This document shows positions 1 to 6,256 of a stretch of DNA of 8,394 nucleotides, one piece after another. Location: the NCBI GenBank assembly GCA_902782655.1, contig CACZNY010000105.1, forward strand, positions 1 through 8,394. The letters are read 5' to 3'. The stretch's first letter is position 1; the number at the start of each line of letters is the position of its first letter. This stretch comes from an uncultured Lachnospiraceae bacterium (GTDB taxonomy: Bacteria > Bacillota > Clostridia > Lachnospirales > Lachnospiraceae). Under the pieces are notes generated by a model. That model was given only the letters and a program-made list of their open reading frames with translations. It made no database searches and was not told the origin of the DNA. Position numbers and translations under genes: made by a program.

Positions 1-1347
1 ATGGCGAATCTGCAGATAGAGGGCGGCACGGCGGGAATGCATGGCGTATTCCGGGATATGAATGATGCCATTGAGGCAGCCGTAAAGGCACAGAAGACAG
101 TGCATGCCATGACCCTCGATCAGCGGGAGAAGATAATCTCCGTGATAAGACGTAAAACAAATGAAAATGCCGAGATAATCGCCAATATGGGCGTGAATGA
201 AACGGGCATGGGAAATGTCGGGGACAAGATACTTAAGCACCGGCTTACTGCCGATAAGACTCCGGGAACGGAGGATATCACTACTGTCGCCTGGTCGGGA
301 GACAGGGGGCTGACACTGGTGGAGATGGGGCCCTTCGGGGTCATAGGAGCCATCACTCCCGCAACAAATCCGTCAGAGACTGTTATCTGCAATTCAATAG
401 GCATGATAGCCGGAGGGAATACTGTGGTGTTTAATCCACACCCGAACGCAAAGAAGACAACAATATTTACGATCAACATGATAAACGAGGCGTCGCTTGA
501 AGCGGGCGGGCCTGACAATATAGCCTGCACCGTAGAGAATCCGACCATGGAGAGCAGCGCCATAATGATGAAGCATCCTAAGATACCGCTGCTCGTGGCT
601 ACCGGTGGACCCGGTGTCGTGACGGCAGTGCTTTCATCAGGAAAGCGCGCCATAGGAGCCGGTGCGGGAAATCCGCCTGCCATGGTCGATGAGACTGCTG
701 ACGTCAGGAAGGCGGCAAGAGACATAGTGAACGGCTGCACCTTTGACAACAATCTTCCCTGCATAGCGGAGAAGGAAGTGGTGGCCGTGGACAGTATCTG
801 CGATGAGCTGATGAATTACTTTATCAACGAGAATGGATGTTATCTGGCAGATAAAGCGGTGCAGGATAAGCTGATAAGCACGGTGATCACTCCCAAGGGA
901 GCTTTGAACCGTAAGTGTGTGGGCAGGGATGCAAGGACGCTGCTTTCGATGGTGGGAGTAGAGGTCGGAGCGGATATCCGCTGCATCGTTTTCGAGGGAC
1001 CGAAGGAGCATCCTCTTATCACCACAGAGCTGATGATGCCCATACTTGGGGTTGTGAGAGTGAAGGATTTCAAAGAAGGAGTAGAGACGGCGGTATGGCT
1101 CGAGCACGGCAACAGGCATTCGGCGCATATCCATTCCAAGAACGTGGATAATATTACCGAGTATGCGAGAGCTCTTGATACGGCCATACTTGTAAAGAAC
1201 GGACCCAGCTATGCGGCTCTGGGCTTCGGAGGTGAGGGATACCCGACCTTTACGATTGCTTCCAGGACAGGAGAGGGACTTACAAGTGCATCAACCTTTA
1301 CAAAGCGCAGACGCTGTGTGATGACAGACAGCCTCTGCATAAGATAG
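1..1347 (+). CDS. pduP: CoA-acylating aldehyde dehydrogenase, PduP-like, microcompartment cargo (5' end cut by window edge)
   Basis: Oxidises an aldehyde (propionaldehyde, if the substrate is 1,2-propanediol) to acyl-CoA with NAD+ inside the microcompartment. The visible 448 residues align along their length with PduP/EutE-type enzymes. Diagnostic stretches are VNETGMG (65-71), PFGVIGAITPATNP (111-124), TGGPG (201-205) and GAGNPP (221-226). The catalytic cysteine is C254 in FDNNLPC, and the C-terminus, ending TDSLCIR, is the normal family end with no added tail. PduP of Salmonella has an N-terminal encapsulation helix and linker before the equivalent of residue 13. Here the window opens at MANLQIEGG, which looks like the end of such a helix plus linker. 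I therefore think the ATG at position 1 is internal and the real start lies roughly 10-20 codons upstream. The gene is followed after 12 bases by the alcohol dehydrogenase, which uses the same aldehyde. Function is firm; substrate is inferred from context. Confidence 0.93.
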   Translation: MANLQIEGGTAGMHGVFRDMNDAIEAAVKAQKTVHAMTLDQREKIISVIRRKTNENAEIIANMGVNETGMGNVGDKILKHRLTADKTPGTEDITTVAWSGDRGLTLVEMGPFGVIGAITPATNPSETVICNSIGMIAGGNTVVFNPHPNAKKTTIFTINMINEASLEAGGPDNIACTVENPTMESSAIMMKHPKIPLLVATGGPGVVTAVLSSGKRAIGAGAGNPPAMVDETADVRKAARDIVNGCTFDNNLPCIAEKEVVAVDSICDELMNYFINENGCYLADKAVQDKLISTVITPKGALNRKCVGRDARTLLSMVGVEVGADIRCIVFEGPKEHPLITTELMMPILGVVRVKDFKEGVETAVWLEHGNRHSAHIHSKNVDNITEYARALDTAILVKNGPSYAALGFGGEGYPTFTIASRTGEGLTSASTFTKRRRCVMTDSLCIR

Positions 1348-1355
1348 AAGGAGGT
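1348..1355 (+). promoter_or_regulatory. Strong Shine-Dalgarno site for the alcohol dehydrogenase
   Basis: AAGGAGGT begins directly after the aldehyde dehydrogenase stop codon and ends four bases before the ATG at 1360. It is a near-perfect complement of the 16S rRNA 3' end and fixes the start that includes the encapsulation peptide. Confidence 0.85.
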
Positions 1356-1359
1356 ATTT

Positions 1360-2601
1360 ATGGCAGTTAATGAAAAGGATGTCGAGCTTATAGTCAGGCA
1401 GATCCTTGACCAGATGGGAGGAGCATCAGCAGCAGGCGGCAAAGCCTCTTCTGCCTCATATTCCCATGTGGCGGCATCAGGAGCTTCGATCCCTGAAAAG
1501 GCACATGTAGCCATGCTTGTGGATAAGGAGCATTTTGAAGTAAAGGAGTTTCCGATCCCTGAGGTCGGAGATGACGATATACTCGTGAGGGTAGAGGGCT
1601 GCGGAGTGTGCGGTACGGATGCGCATGAATTCAAGCGGGATCCCTTTGATCTTATACCGGTGGCTTTGGGACATGAGGGCACGGGTGAGATCGTGAAAAT
1701 GGGGAAGAACGTAAGGAAGGATTCTGCGGGAAAGGATCTGCACGTCGGAGATAAGGTCGTTACCTGCATGATCTTCCAGGATGATCCCGAGATCACCATG
1801 TTTGACCTGAATAAGCAGAACGTGGGGGCGGCTGATGTCTACGGACTCCTGCCGGATGATGACTATCATCTTAACGGATGGTTTTCCGATTATATCTTTG
1901 TAAGGGGCGGCTCGACTATATTCAATGTCAGCGATCTGGATCTGGACAGCAGGATACTGATCGAGCCCTGCGCAGTGCTGGTACATGCCGTGGAACGCGC
2001 AAAGAGCACAAACATACTCAGGTTTAACAGCAGGGTAGTGGTACAGGGCTGCGGTCCCATAGGACTTATCTGTATCGCGGTTCTTAGAACGATGGGTATT
2101 CAGAATATTACTGCCGTCGACGGGAATGCAAAGCGTCTGGAATTTGCCAGGAGACTGGGAGCTGATAAGACGGTGGACTTTAATGACCATCAGGGAATCG
2201 AGGCACTGACTGCAGCAGTTGAAGCTTCCTTCGGCGGACATCTTGCTGATTTTGCTTTCCAGTGCACAGGCAATCCCAAGGCTCATGCCAATATCTACAA
2301 GTTTATAAGAAACGGCGGGGGGCTTTGTGAGCTTGGATTCTTCGTGAACGGAGGAGACGCGACCATCAATCCGCATTTCGATCTCTGCTCCAAGGAGATC
2401 AATCTGGTAGGTTCATGGGTCTATACTTTGAGGGATTACGGTACAACCTTTGATTTCCTGAAGAGGGCAAAGGCCATAGGGCTTCCGATAAACGAGCTTA
2501 TAACACACAGGTTCCCTCTTGAGGAGATTAACGAGGCATTAAAGACTAACCTTGCGATGACAGGGCTTAAGATAGCAGTCATACTGCCTCCCGGAAAGTA
2601 A
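1360..2601 (+). CDS. Zinc-type (MDR) alcohol dehydrogenase with N-terminal encapsulation peptide
   Basis: Probably reduces the pathway aldehyde to the alcohol, recycling NADH to NAD+ inside the shell. Residues 1-19 form an amphipathic helix (NEKDVELIVRQILDQM), followed by an Ala/Gly/Ser-rich linker (about 20-44); this is the usual layout of a cargo-targeting peptide. The catalytic domain is a medium-chain dehydrogenase. C84 in CGVCGTD and H105-E106 in GHEGTG are the expected catalytic zinc ligands, with E202 in IEPCAV a candidate further ligand. The Rossmann motif is GCGPIG (230-235), and D254 at the end of the second strand suggests NAD(H) preference. The four-cysteine structural-zinc lobe is absent: between about 130 and 170 only C136 is present. 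It occupies the role taken by the iron-type PduQ in B12-dependent Pdu loci. The family also includes threonine and polyol dehydrogenases, so the substrate is inferred from neighbours. Confidence 0.88.
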   Translation: MAVNEKDVELIVRQILDQMGGASAAGGKASSASYSHVAASGASIPEKAHVAMLVDKEHFEVKEFPIPEVGDDDILVRVEGCGVCGTDAHEFKRDPFDLIPVALGHEGTGEIVKMGKNVRKDSAGKDLHVGDKVVTCMIFQDDPEITMFDLNKQNVGAADVYGLLPDDDYHLNGWFSDYIFVRGGSTIFNVSDLDLDSRILIEPCAVLVHAVERAKSTNILRFNSRVVVQGCGPIGLICIAVLRTMGIQNITAVDGNAKRLEFARRLGADKTVDFNDHQGIEALTAAVEASFGGHLADFAFQCTGNPKAHANIYKFIRNGGGLCELGFFVNGGDATINPHFDLCSKEINLVGSWVYTLRDYGTTFDFLKRAKAIGLPINELITHRFPLEEINEALKTNLAMTGLKIAVILPPGK

Positions 2602-2616
2602 CGACAGGGTTGAGAT

Positions 2617-2958
2617 ATGGCTTTGAATGAAACAGGAAACAATGTGGGATATGCGGTAGGACTGCTTGAGGTTTACGGACTTGTGTGCGCTTTCCTTGCA
2701 GCTGATGCCGGCTGCAAAGCAGGAGATGTGGCGCTTGAGGTTTTCGATAAGAATAAACCTGCAAATGCCGACGAGCTTCCGGTTCCGCTTCTGGTCACGG
2801 TTAAATTCCGCGGCAGGGTGTCGGATGTGGAAGAAGCCATGAAGGCGGCCGAGGAGGTTGCCAGGGCTCAGACAGGTATCGTATGCTCGCATATAATCCC
2901 GAATCCGACGGAGGATACGGAAAAAATGCTGACAATCAGCGCATTGGATAAAGATTGA
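2617..2958 (+). CDS. BMC-H shell protein with enlarged pore loop
   Basis: A 113-residue single-BMC-domain protein expected to form a hexameric shell tile. The domain runs from about residue 11 ([11 protein letters not shown]) through the strand-loop-strand to [10 protein letters not shown] (91-100), after a roughly 10-residue N-terminal extension. Between the strand ending VAL (38-40) and the strand starting LVTV (59-62) lie 18 residues, against nine in the two PduA-like neighbours. The usual GSG pore loop is replaced by a Pro/Asn/Asp/Glu-rich stretch around 44-57, so the central pore should differ in size and charge. The start ATG follows the ADH stop by 15 bases and has only a weak SD-like AGGG, suggesting lower translation than the PduA-like tiles. 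Family assignment is sound; I cannot assign a named Pdu/Eut orthologue. Confidence 0.88.
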   Translation: MALNETGNNVGYAVGLLEVYGLVCAFLAADAGCKAGDVALEVFDKNKPANADELPVPLLVTVKFRGRVSDVEEAMKAAEEVARAQTGIVCSHIIPNPTEDTEKMLTISALDKD

Positions 2959-2960
2959 CA

Positions 2961-2966
2961 AGGAGG
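2961..2966 (+). promoter_or_regulatory. Strong Shine-Dalgarno site for the first PduA-like shell gene
   Basis: AGGAGG lies eight bases before the ATG at 2975, in the 16-base gap after the preceding stop. The ideal sequence and spacing suggest high expression of this shell protein. Confidence 0.85.
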
Positions 2967-2974
2967 AAAAAACT

Positions 2975-3262
2975 ATGTCACAGTCACTTGAAGCTTTAGG
3001 AATGGTGGAGACCAGAGGACTCACGGCGGCTATCGAGGCTGCAGATGCCATGACAAAGGCAGCGGAGGTTACCCTGATCGGTACAGAGAAGATCGGATCA
3101 GGACTTGTCACTGTCATGGTACGCGGAGATGTCGGAGCGGTAAAGGCTGCTGTAGAGGCAGGCACACAGGCTGCCAGCAGGCTTGGCGAGCTGGTCGCAA
3201 CTCACGTGATACCGAGACCTCACAATGATGTAGAGATGATACTGCCCAAGTTTAAGGCGTAA
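2975..3262 (+). CDS. pduA: BMC-H shell protein, PduA/PduJ-like (copy 1)
   Basis: A 95-residue canonical hexameric shell protein, expected to be a main facet tile and a route for diol and small products through its pore. It carries the core signatures in order: [10 protein letters not shown] (7-16), the edge lysine K28, the pore loop EKIGSGL with GSG at 41-43, RGDVGAV (50-56) and HVIPRPH (77-83), ending ILPKFKA. This is very close to Salmonella PduA/PduJ. It is one of two near-identical copies in the window: by hand alignment it differs from the 3667-3951 protein at 13 of 94 aligned positions. The symbol is by similarity to PduA; PduJ would be equally valid. Confidence 0.95.
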   Translation: MSQSLEALGMVETRGLTAAIEAADAMTKAAEVTLIGTEKIGSGLVTVMVRGDVGAVKAAVEAGTQAASRLGELVATHVIPRPHNDVEMILPKFKA

Positions 3263-3268
3263 GGTTAG

Positions 3269-3637
3269 ATGAAGGCGTACGGATTTATCGAAATAACAGG
3301 AGTGGTTGCGGCTGTCGATGCGCTGGATATCATGTGCAAGGCTGCGAACGTGACACTTGCCACCTGGGAGAGAAAGCTGGGGGGAAGGCTGGTCACGCTC
3401 GTGATCGAGGGTGATGTTTCCGCGGTGAAGCAGGCGATAGAGGCCGGCAGCACAATGGCCATCAAGAAACCCGTGTCTGTAGGAGTGCTGGCAAATCCGC
3501 ATCCCGAGATACAGAGGATAGTGGCGATATCCGCGAGCCGGTTTAAGGGTAAGGAAGCAGTCGGGATCCTGGATGACCACAAGATGCTCGGACAGGACCC
3601 TCCGGATTTCAATATCAAAGAACAGATGAAGCATTAG
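3269..3637 (+). CDS. BMC-H shell protein with GGR pore motif and C-terminal extension
   Basis: A 122-residue protein with one BMC domain (about 1-88: [19 protein letters not shown] at the start, [11 protein letters not shown] at the end) and about 32 further residues (91-122) containing [19 protein letters not shown]. The pore-loop motif is KLGGRL, with GGR at 38-40 instead of the GSG of its neighbours, which would put arginines at the hexamer pore. The stop of the preceding gene is only six bases upstream, and no good Shine-Dalgarno is visible (only TAAGG close to the ATG), so translation is probably coupled or low. Tails of this kind on shell proteins may lie on the shell face or bind cargo, but no function can be read from this one. 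It sits between the two PduA-like copies. Confidence 0.88.
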   Translation: MKAYGFIEITGVVAAVDALDIMCKAANVTLATWERKLGGRLVTLVIEGDVSAVKQAIEAGSTMAIKKPVSVGVLANPHPEIQRIVAISASRFKGKEAVGILDDHKMLGQDPPDFNIKEQMKH

Positions 3638-3652
3638 TCAAACATATTTCTA

Positions 3653-3658
3653 AGGAGG
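3653..3658 (+). promoter_or_regulatory. Strong Shine-Dalgarno site for the second PduA-like shell gene
   Basis: AGGAGG lies eight bases before the ATG at 3667, the same sequence and spacing as the site ahead of the first PduA-like copy. Confidence 0.85.
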
Positions 3659-3666
3659 AAACAGAA

Positions 3667-3951
3667 ATGGCACAGTCACTTGAAGCATTAGGATTAGTAG
3701 AAACCAGAGGCCTTGTAGCAGCGATAGAGGCTGCGGATCAGATGTGCAAGGCAGCAAACGTCACTCTTATCGGGACAGAGAAGATCGGATCAGGACTCGT
3801 GACCGTCATGGTACGCGGAGATGTAGGCGCGGTAAAGTCATCTGTAGAAGCAGGAAGCAATGCTGCCGGGAGACTCGGAGAGCTTATTGCTACCCATGTG
3901 ATACCGAGACCTCACAATGATGTGGAAATGATCCTGCCTAAGATCAAGTAA
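3667..3951 (+). CDS. pduJ: BMC-H shell protein, PduA/PduJ-like (copy 2)
   Basis: A 94-residue canonical hexameric shell protein with [10 protein letters not shown] (7-16), edge lysine K28, GSG pore loop at 41-43, RGDVGAV (50-56) and HVIPRPH (77-83), ending ILPKIK. It is about 86% identical to the 2975-3262 protein by hand count. Most differences are conservative (T17V, A25Q, T27C, E31N, A58S, A59S), and the pore and edge motifs are unchanged, so the two probably mix in the same facets. A pair of near-identical BMC-H proteins parallels PduA and PduJ of the B12-dependent system. The symbol is by analogy only; which copy matches which cannot be decided. Confidence 0.95.
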   Translation: MAQSLEALGLVETRGLVAAIEAADQMCKAANVTLIGTEKIGSGLVTVMVRGDVGAVKSSVEAGSNAAGRLGELIATHVIPRPHNDVEMILPKIK

Positions 3952-3967
3952 ACGGTCTTTACAGCAT

Positions 3968-3973
3968 AGGAGG
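3968..3973 (+). promoter_or_regulatory. Shine-Dalgarno site fixing the TTG start of the phosphotransacylase
   Basis: AGGAGG ends eight bases before the TTG at 3982. No in-frame ATG or GTG lies nearer, and starting at this TTG gives an N-terminal encapsulation helix, so the site decides the start. Confidence 0.85.
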
Positions 3974-3981
3974 GATCAGAA

Positions 3982-4623
3982 TTGGACAGCAATAATGTGG
4001 AACTGATCACCAGAGCTGTACTTCAGGCGCTGGAGGGAAGCAGCAACAGATCCGGGATGATGGTTCCGGTAGGTGTATCCGCAAGACATATTCATCTGAC
4101 ACAGGAGCATGTGGAGACACTTTTCGGTCCGGGGTATCATCTGACAAAAAAGAAGGATCTTATGGGCGGGCAGTTTGCCGCAAATGAACAGTGCACCATA
4201 GTAGGACTTAAGCTTAGGGCAATAGAAAATGTGCGTATCCTGGGACCGGTGCGGAAGGCATCTCAGGTAGAGATCTCGGCTACCGATGCCAGGACACTGG
4301 GCATTAATGCACCTTTAAGAGAATCCGGAGATGTAGCAGGGTCTGCGCCGATATCCCTGGTCGGTCCCAAGGGGGTGCTCTATCTGAACGAAGGCTGTAT
4401 AGTAGCCGCAAGGCATATCCACATGACTCCGCAGGAGGCATCGGGAGCCGGTCTTAAAGACGGAGACTATGTTTCTGTAAAGATGGGCAACGAGAGAGGA
4501 GCCGTACTTGATAAGGTAAAGATCAGGGTGGATCCTTCATTCTCACTGGAGATGCATATAGATACTGACGAGGCAAACGCCTGTCAGGTGAAGCAGGGAG
4601 ACAGCGCGGAGATCTTATTATGA
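3982..4623 (+). CDS. pduL: Phosphate acyltransferase PduL with encapsulation peptide (TTG start)
   Basis: Transfers the acyl group from acyl-CoA to phosphate, releasing CoA inside the compartment and giving acyl-phosphate for ATP formation by a kinase not in this window. The 213-residue protein has an amphipathic N-terminal helix, DSNNVELITRAVLQAL (2-17), then a short Ser/Gly linker. The PduL fold follows with its duplicated zinc-site signatures: SARHIHLT (33-40), with H36 and H38, and AARHIHMT (142-149), with H145 and H147. H192 in MHIDTDEANA is a further candidate ligand, and GPVRKASQVE (88-97) is the conserved Arg-containing segment. The helix shares the pattern VELI-x-R with the alcohol dehydrogenase. 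Translation begins at TTG behind a perfect AGGAGG, which would temper output. The stop overlaps the next start as ATGA. Confidence 0.95.
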   Translation: MDSNNVELITRAVLQALEGSSNRSGMMVPVGVSARHIHLTQEHVETLFGPGYHLTKKKDLMGGQFAANEQCTIVGLKLRAIENVRILGPVRKASQVEISATDARTLGINAPLRESGDVAGSAPISLVGPKGVLYLNEGCIVAARHIHMTPQEASGAGLKDGDYVSVKMGNERGAVLDKVKIRVDPSFSLEMHIDTDEANACQVKQGDSAEILL

Positions 4624-4892
4624 TAATAGGAAAAGTAGTGGGAAGCATTTTCTCCACAAGGAAAAGTGAAAAACTGGTCGGGAATAAATTCATGATAATC
4701 CGCCCTGAGGAATCCATGAGAGCCGATGGTAAGGATCTCGTGGCCATAGATATCATAGGTGCGGGTATCGGAGAGAAGGTTCTTGTAGCGCAGGGATCTG
4801 CCGCGCGGATCGGCTGCGATATGAAGGATGCGCCTGTTGACGCTGCTATAGTAGGCATCATCGACGAAGGCCAGGAGCTTGGAGATCTGTGA
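4620..4892 (+). CDS. eutN: EutN/CcmL-family BMC-P vertex protein
   Basis: A 90-residue protein of the EutN/CcmL/PduN family; such proteins form pentamers that cap the vertices of the icosahedral shell. Family features are the start MIIGKVVGSIFSTRK, FMIIRP (24-29), the AIDIIGAGIGEKVLVAQGSAAR segment in the middle, and DAAIVGIIDEG near the end. The length is normal and there is no extension. The start overlaps the PduL stop by four bases (ATGA), with a GGAG at 4608-4611 eight bases upstream. The stop overlaps the next gene by one base, so the three genes are probably translationally coupled. It is the only pentamer gene in the window, as is common in GRM loci. Confidence 0.95.
   Translation: MIIGKVVGSIFSTRKSEKLVGNKFMIIRPEESMRADGKDLVAIDIIGAGIGEKVLVAQGSAARIGCDMKDAPVDAAIVGIIDEGQELGDL
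4881..4884 (+). promoter_or_regulatory. Ribosome-binding site deciding ATG 4892 for the PduS-like gene
   Basis: GGAG at 4881-4884 is seven bases from the ATG at 4892 but only four from the in-frame GTG at 4889. Spacing favours the ATG, which forms a TGATG overlap with the eutN stop. Confidence 0.6.
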
Positions 4893-6214
4893 TGGACATC
4901 AGCACACTGCAGAAAACCGTACGTGAAGGCGGGGTCGTGGGAGCCGGTGGAGCCGGATTCCCGGCTTATGCCAAAATGACCGATAAAGCGGACACTGTAA
5001 TTTTAAACTGTGTGGAGTGTGAGCCTCTCTTAAAACTGCACAGACAGCTTCTTGCGGCTCATGCGGAGGAGATAGTCTCCATGCTTGACGAGGTCAGGCA
5101 GGTATTTGGGGCCAGGGAAGCTGTGATCGGCATAAAAAGCGAATACACTGAGACCATAAACGCTCTTTCAGGCGTGCTTCAGGATCATCCGGATATAAGA
5201 CTGGAGATGGTAAGACCTGCTTATCCCATGGGTGACGAGGTTGTCTTGATATATGAGGCTACGGGACGTGTGGTGCGTCCCGGAGGACTCCCGATAGAGC
5301 AGAACGTAGTGGTGTATAACGTAGAGACCATGTACAACATGTACCGGGCAGTCCATTTGGCTGAGCCGGTCACCAGCAAGGTAGTCTCGATCGTCGGAGA
5401 GATAAACGAGCCTGCGACTTTAAGGCTTCCGATAGGAGCGACGGTTAAGGATGCCGTGGCTCTTGCGGGACAGGTGACAACGGATGATCCGGTATATCTC
5501 ATGGGCGGGCCTATGATGGGACGGCTCGGAGACGGAAATACGCTTATAACAAAGACCACTAATGCTATTATTATCCTCGACAGATCGCATGAGCTCGTCA
5601 TGAAGATGAAGAAGAATCTGGAGGTGGAGCGCAGAAGGGCTTCGTCCGCCTGCTGTCAGTGCAGGACCTGTACCGATCTGTGCTCGCGCCATGCACTCGG
5701 ACATCCGATAGAACCGCACCGGATTATGAGGGCGGTTGCGAATCAGGATGTAAGTGATCTTTCTGTCTTTGTTAACTCAGCCTTCTGCAGCGGATGCGGT
5801 ATTTGTGAAAAATACGCCTGCCCCCAGGGGCTGTCGCCAAAAAGCATCATACAGGAATTTAAGGCGGGGTTAAGATCGGCCGGGATCAATGCGGGAAAGC
5901 CGGAGCCTGCTCCCGTAGGGGCGGACAGGGAGTATAAGAAAGTCCCTGTGCACAGACTTGCATCAAGGCTTGGGCTTACGAAATATGATGTGCCTGCTCC
6001 CTTTGATGATGAGATAAAAGAGGTATCAGGCGTGAGGATCCCACTAAGCCAGCATATAGGAGCACCGGCAAGGGGGATAGTGAAAAAAGGAGACAGAGTG
6101 AGCTGCGGACAGATGATAGGAGAAGCAGCAGACGGTCTGTCCGTCGGGATACACGCATCCATTGATGGAACGGTATCCGGGGTTACGGACAGCTATATAG
6201 AGATCAGGAAGTAA
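4892..6214 (+). CDS. pduS: PduS/RnfC-like Fe-S flavoprotein, microcompartment electron-transfer protein
   Basis: A 440-residue member of the RnfC/NuoF-like family. The glycine-rich GGVVGAGGAGFP (13-24) and the following NCVECEPLL (39-47) are the expected NADH/FMN-binding region. Two ferredoxin-type cysteine sets follow, with spacing for two [4Fe-4S] clusters: C254, C257, C260 and C264, then C299, C302, C305 and C310 (the last before Pro). The C-terminal part (about 385-440, HIGAPARGIVKKGDRVSCGQ) is the barrel-sandwich domain found at the other end of RnfC. Salmonella PduS reduces cobalamin for the B12-dependent diol dehydratase. The dehydratase in this window is a glycyl radical enzyme, so here the protein more likely exchanges electrons between NAD(H) and PduT, or feeds the activase; this is inference. 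I prefer ATG 4892 over GTG 4889. The adjacent pduT gene supports a functional pair. Confidence 0.92.
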   Translation: MDISTLQKTVREGGVVGAGGAGFPAYAKMTDKADTVILNCVECEPLLKLHRQLLAAHAEEIVSMLDEVRQVFGAREAVIGIKSEYTETINALSGVLQDHPDIRLEMVRPAYPMGDEVVLIYEATGRVVRPGGLPIEQNVVVYNVETMYNMYRAVHLAEPVTSKVVSIVGEINEPATLRLPIGATVKDAVALAGQVTTDDPVYLMGGPMMGRLGDGNTLITKTTNAIIILDRSHELVMKMKKNLEVERRRASSACCQCRTCTDLCSRHALGHPIEPHRIMRAVANQDVSDLSVFVNSAFCSGCGICEKYACPQGLSPKSIIQEFKAGLRSAGINAGKPEPAPVGADREYKKVPVHRLASRLGLTKYDVPAPFDDEIKEVSGVRIPLSQHIGAPARGIVKKGDRVSCGQMIGEAADGLSVGIHASIDGTVSGVTDSYIEIRK

Positions 6215-6242
6215 ACAGTTTTTTGAACAGAGAACAGTATTC

Positions 6243-6247
6243 AGGAG
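6243..6247 (+). promoter_or_regulatory. Shine-Dalgarno site fixing the GTG start of PduT
   Basis: AGGAG lies nine bases upstream of the GTG at 6257. The next in-frame ATG is at 6275, already inside the conserved AIGMVE core, so the GTG start is supported by both RBS and homology. Confidence 0.75.
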
Positions 6248-6256
6248 ATTACGTAA

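Larger units (their letters stand above)
2975..3948 (+). repeat. Duplicated PduA-like gene pair flanking a third BMC gene
   Basis: The genes at 2975-3262 and 3667-3951 are direct paralogues separated by 404 bases that hold another BMC gene. Exact shared runs include 23 bases at 3083-3105 and 3775-3797, and 26 bases at 3206-3231 and 3898-3923, at equal offsets from the two starts. Elsewhere they differ mainly at third codon positions, pointing to an older duplication held by purifying selection. The 26-base match is long enough to seed recombination that would delete the intervening gene. Confidence 0.8.

Noticed and set aside
120..764. Antisense 214-codon open frame opposite the aldehyde dehydrogenase
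   Set aside because: It is a frame shadow of conserved coding sequence; its hydrophobic, Ser/Pro-rich product comes from reversed codons and matches no family I know.
1477..2376. Antisense 299-codon open frame opposite the alcohol dehydrogenase
   Set aside because: It lies entirely inside a well-supported gene, its product has no recognisable domain and a shadow-like composition, and there is no ribosome-binding site.
2955..2960. TTGACA, a possible -35 box ahead of the first PduA-like gene
   Set aside because: No -10-like hexamer lies about 17 bases downstream, and the sequence overlaps a stop codon and Shine-Dalgarno site.
4889..4891. GTG as an alternative start for the PduS-like gene
   Set aside because: It adds one residue and sits only four bases from the GGAG; the ATG at 4892 has better spacing.
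6215..6256. Possible terminator: run of six T after ACAG between pduS and pduT
   Set aside because: There is no GC-rich stem before the T run, so it does not look like an intrinsic terminator.
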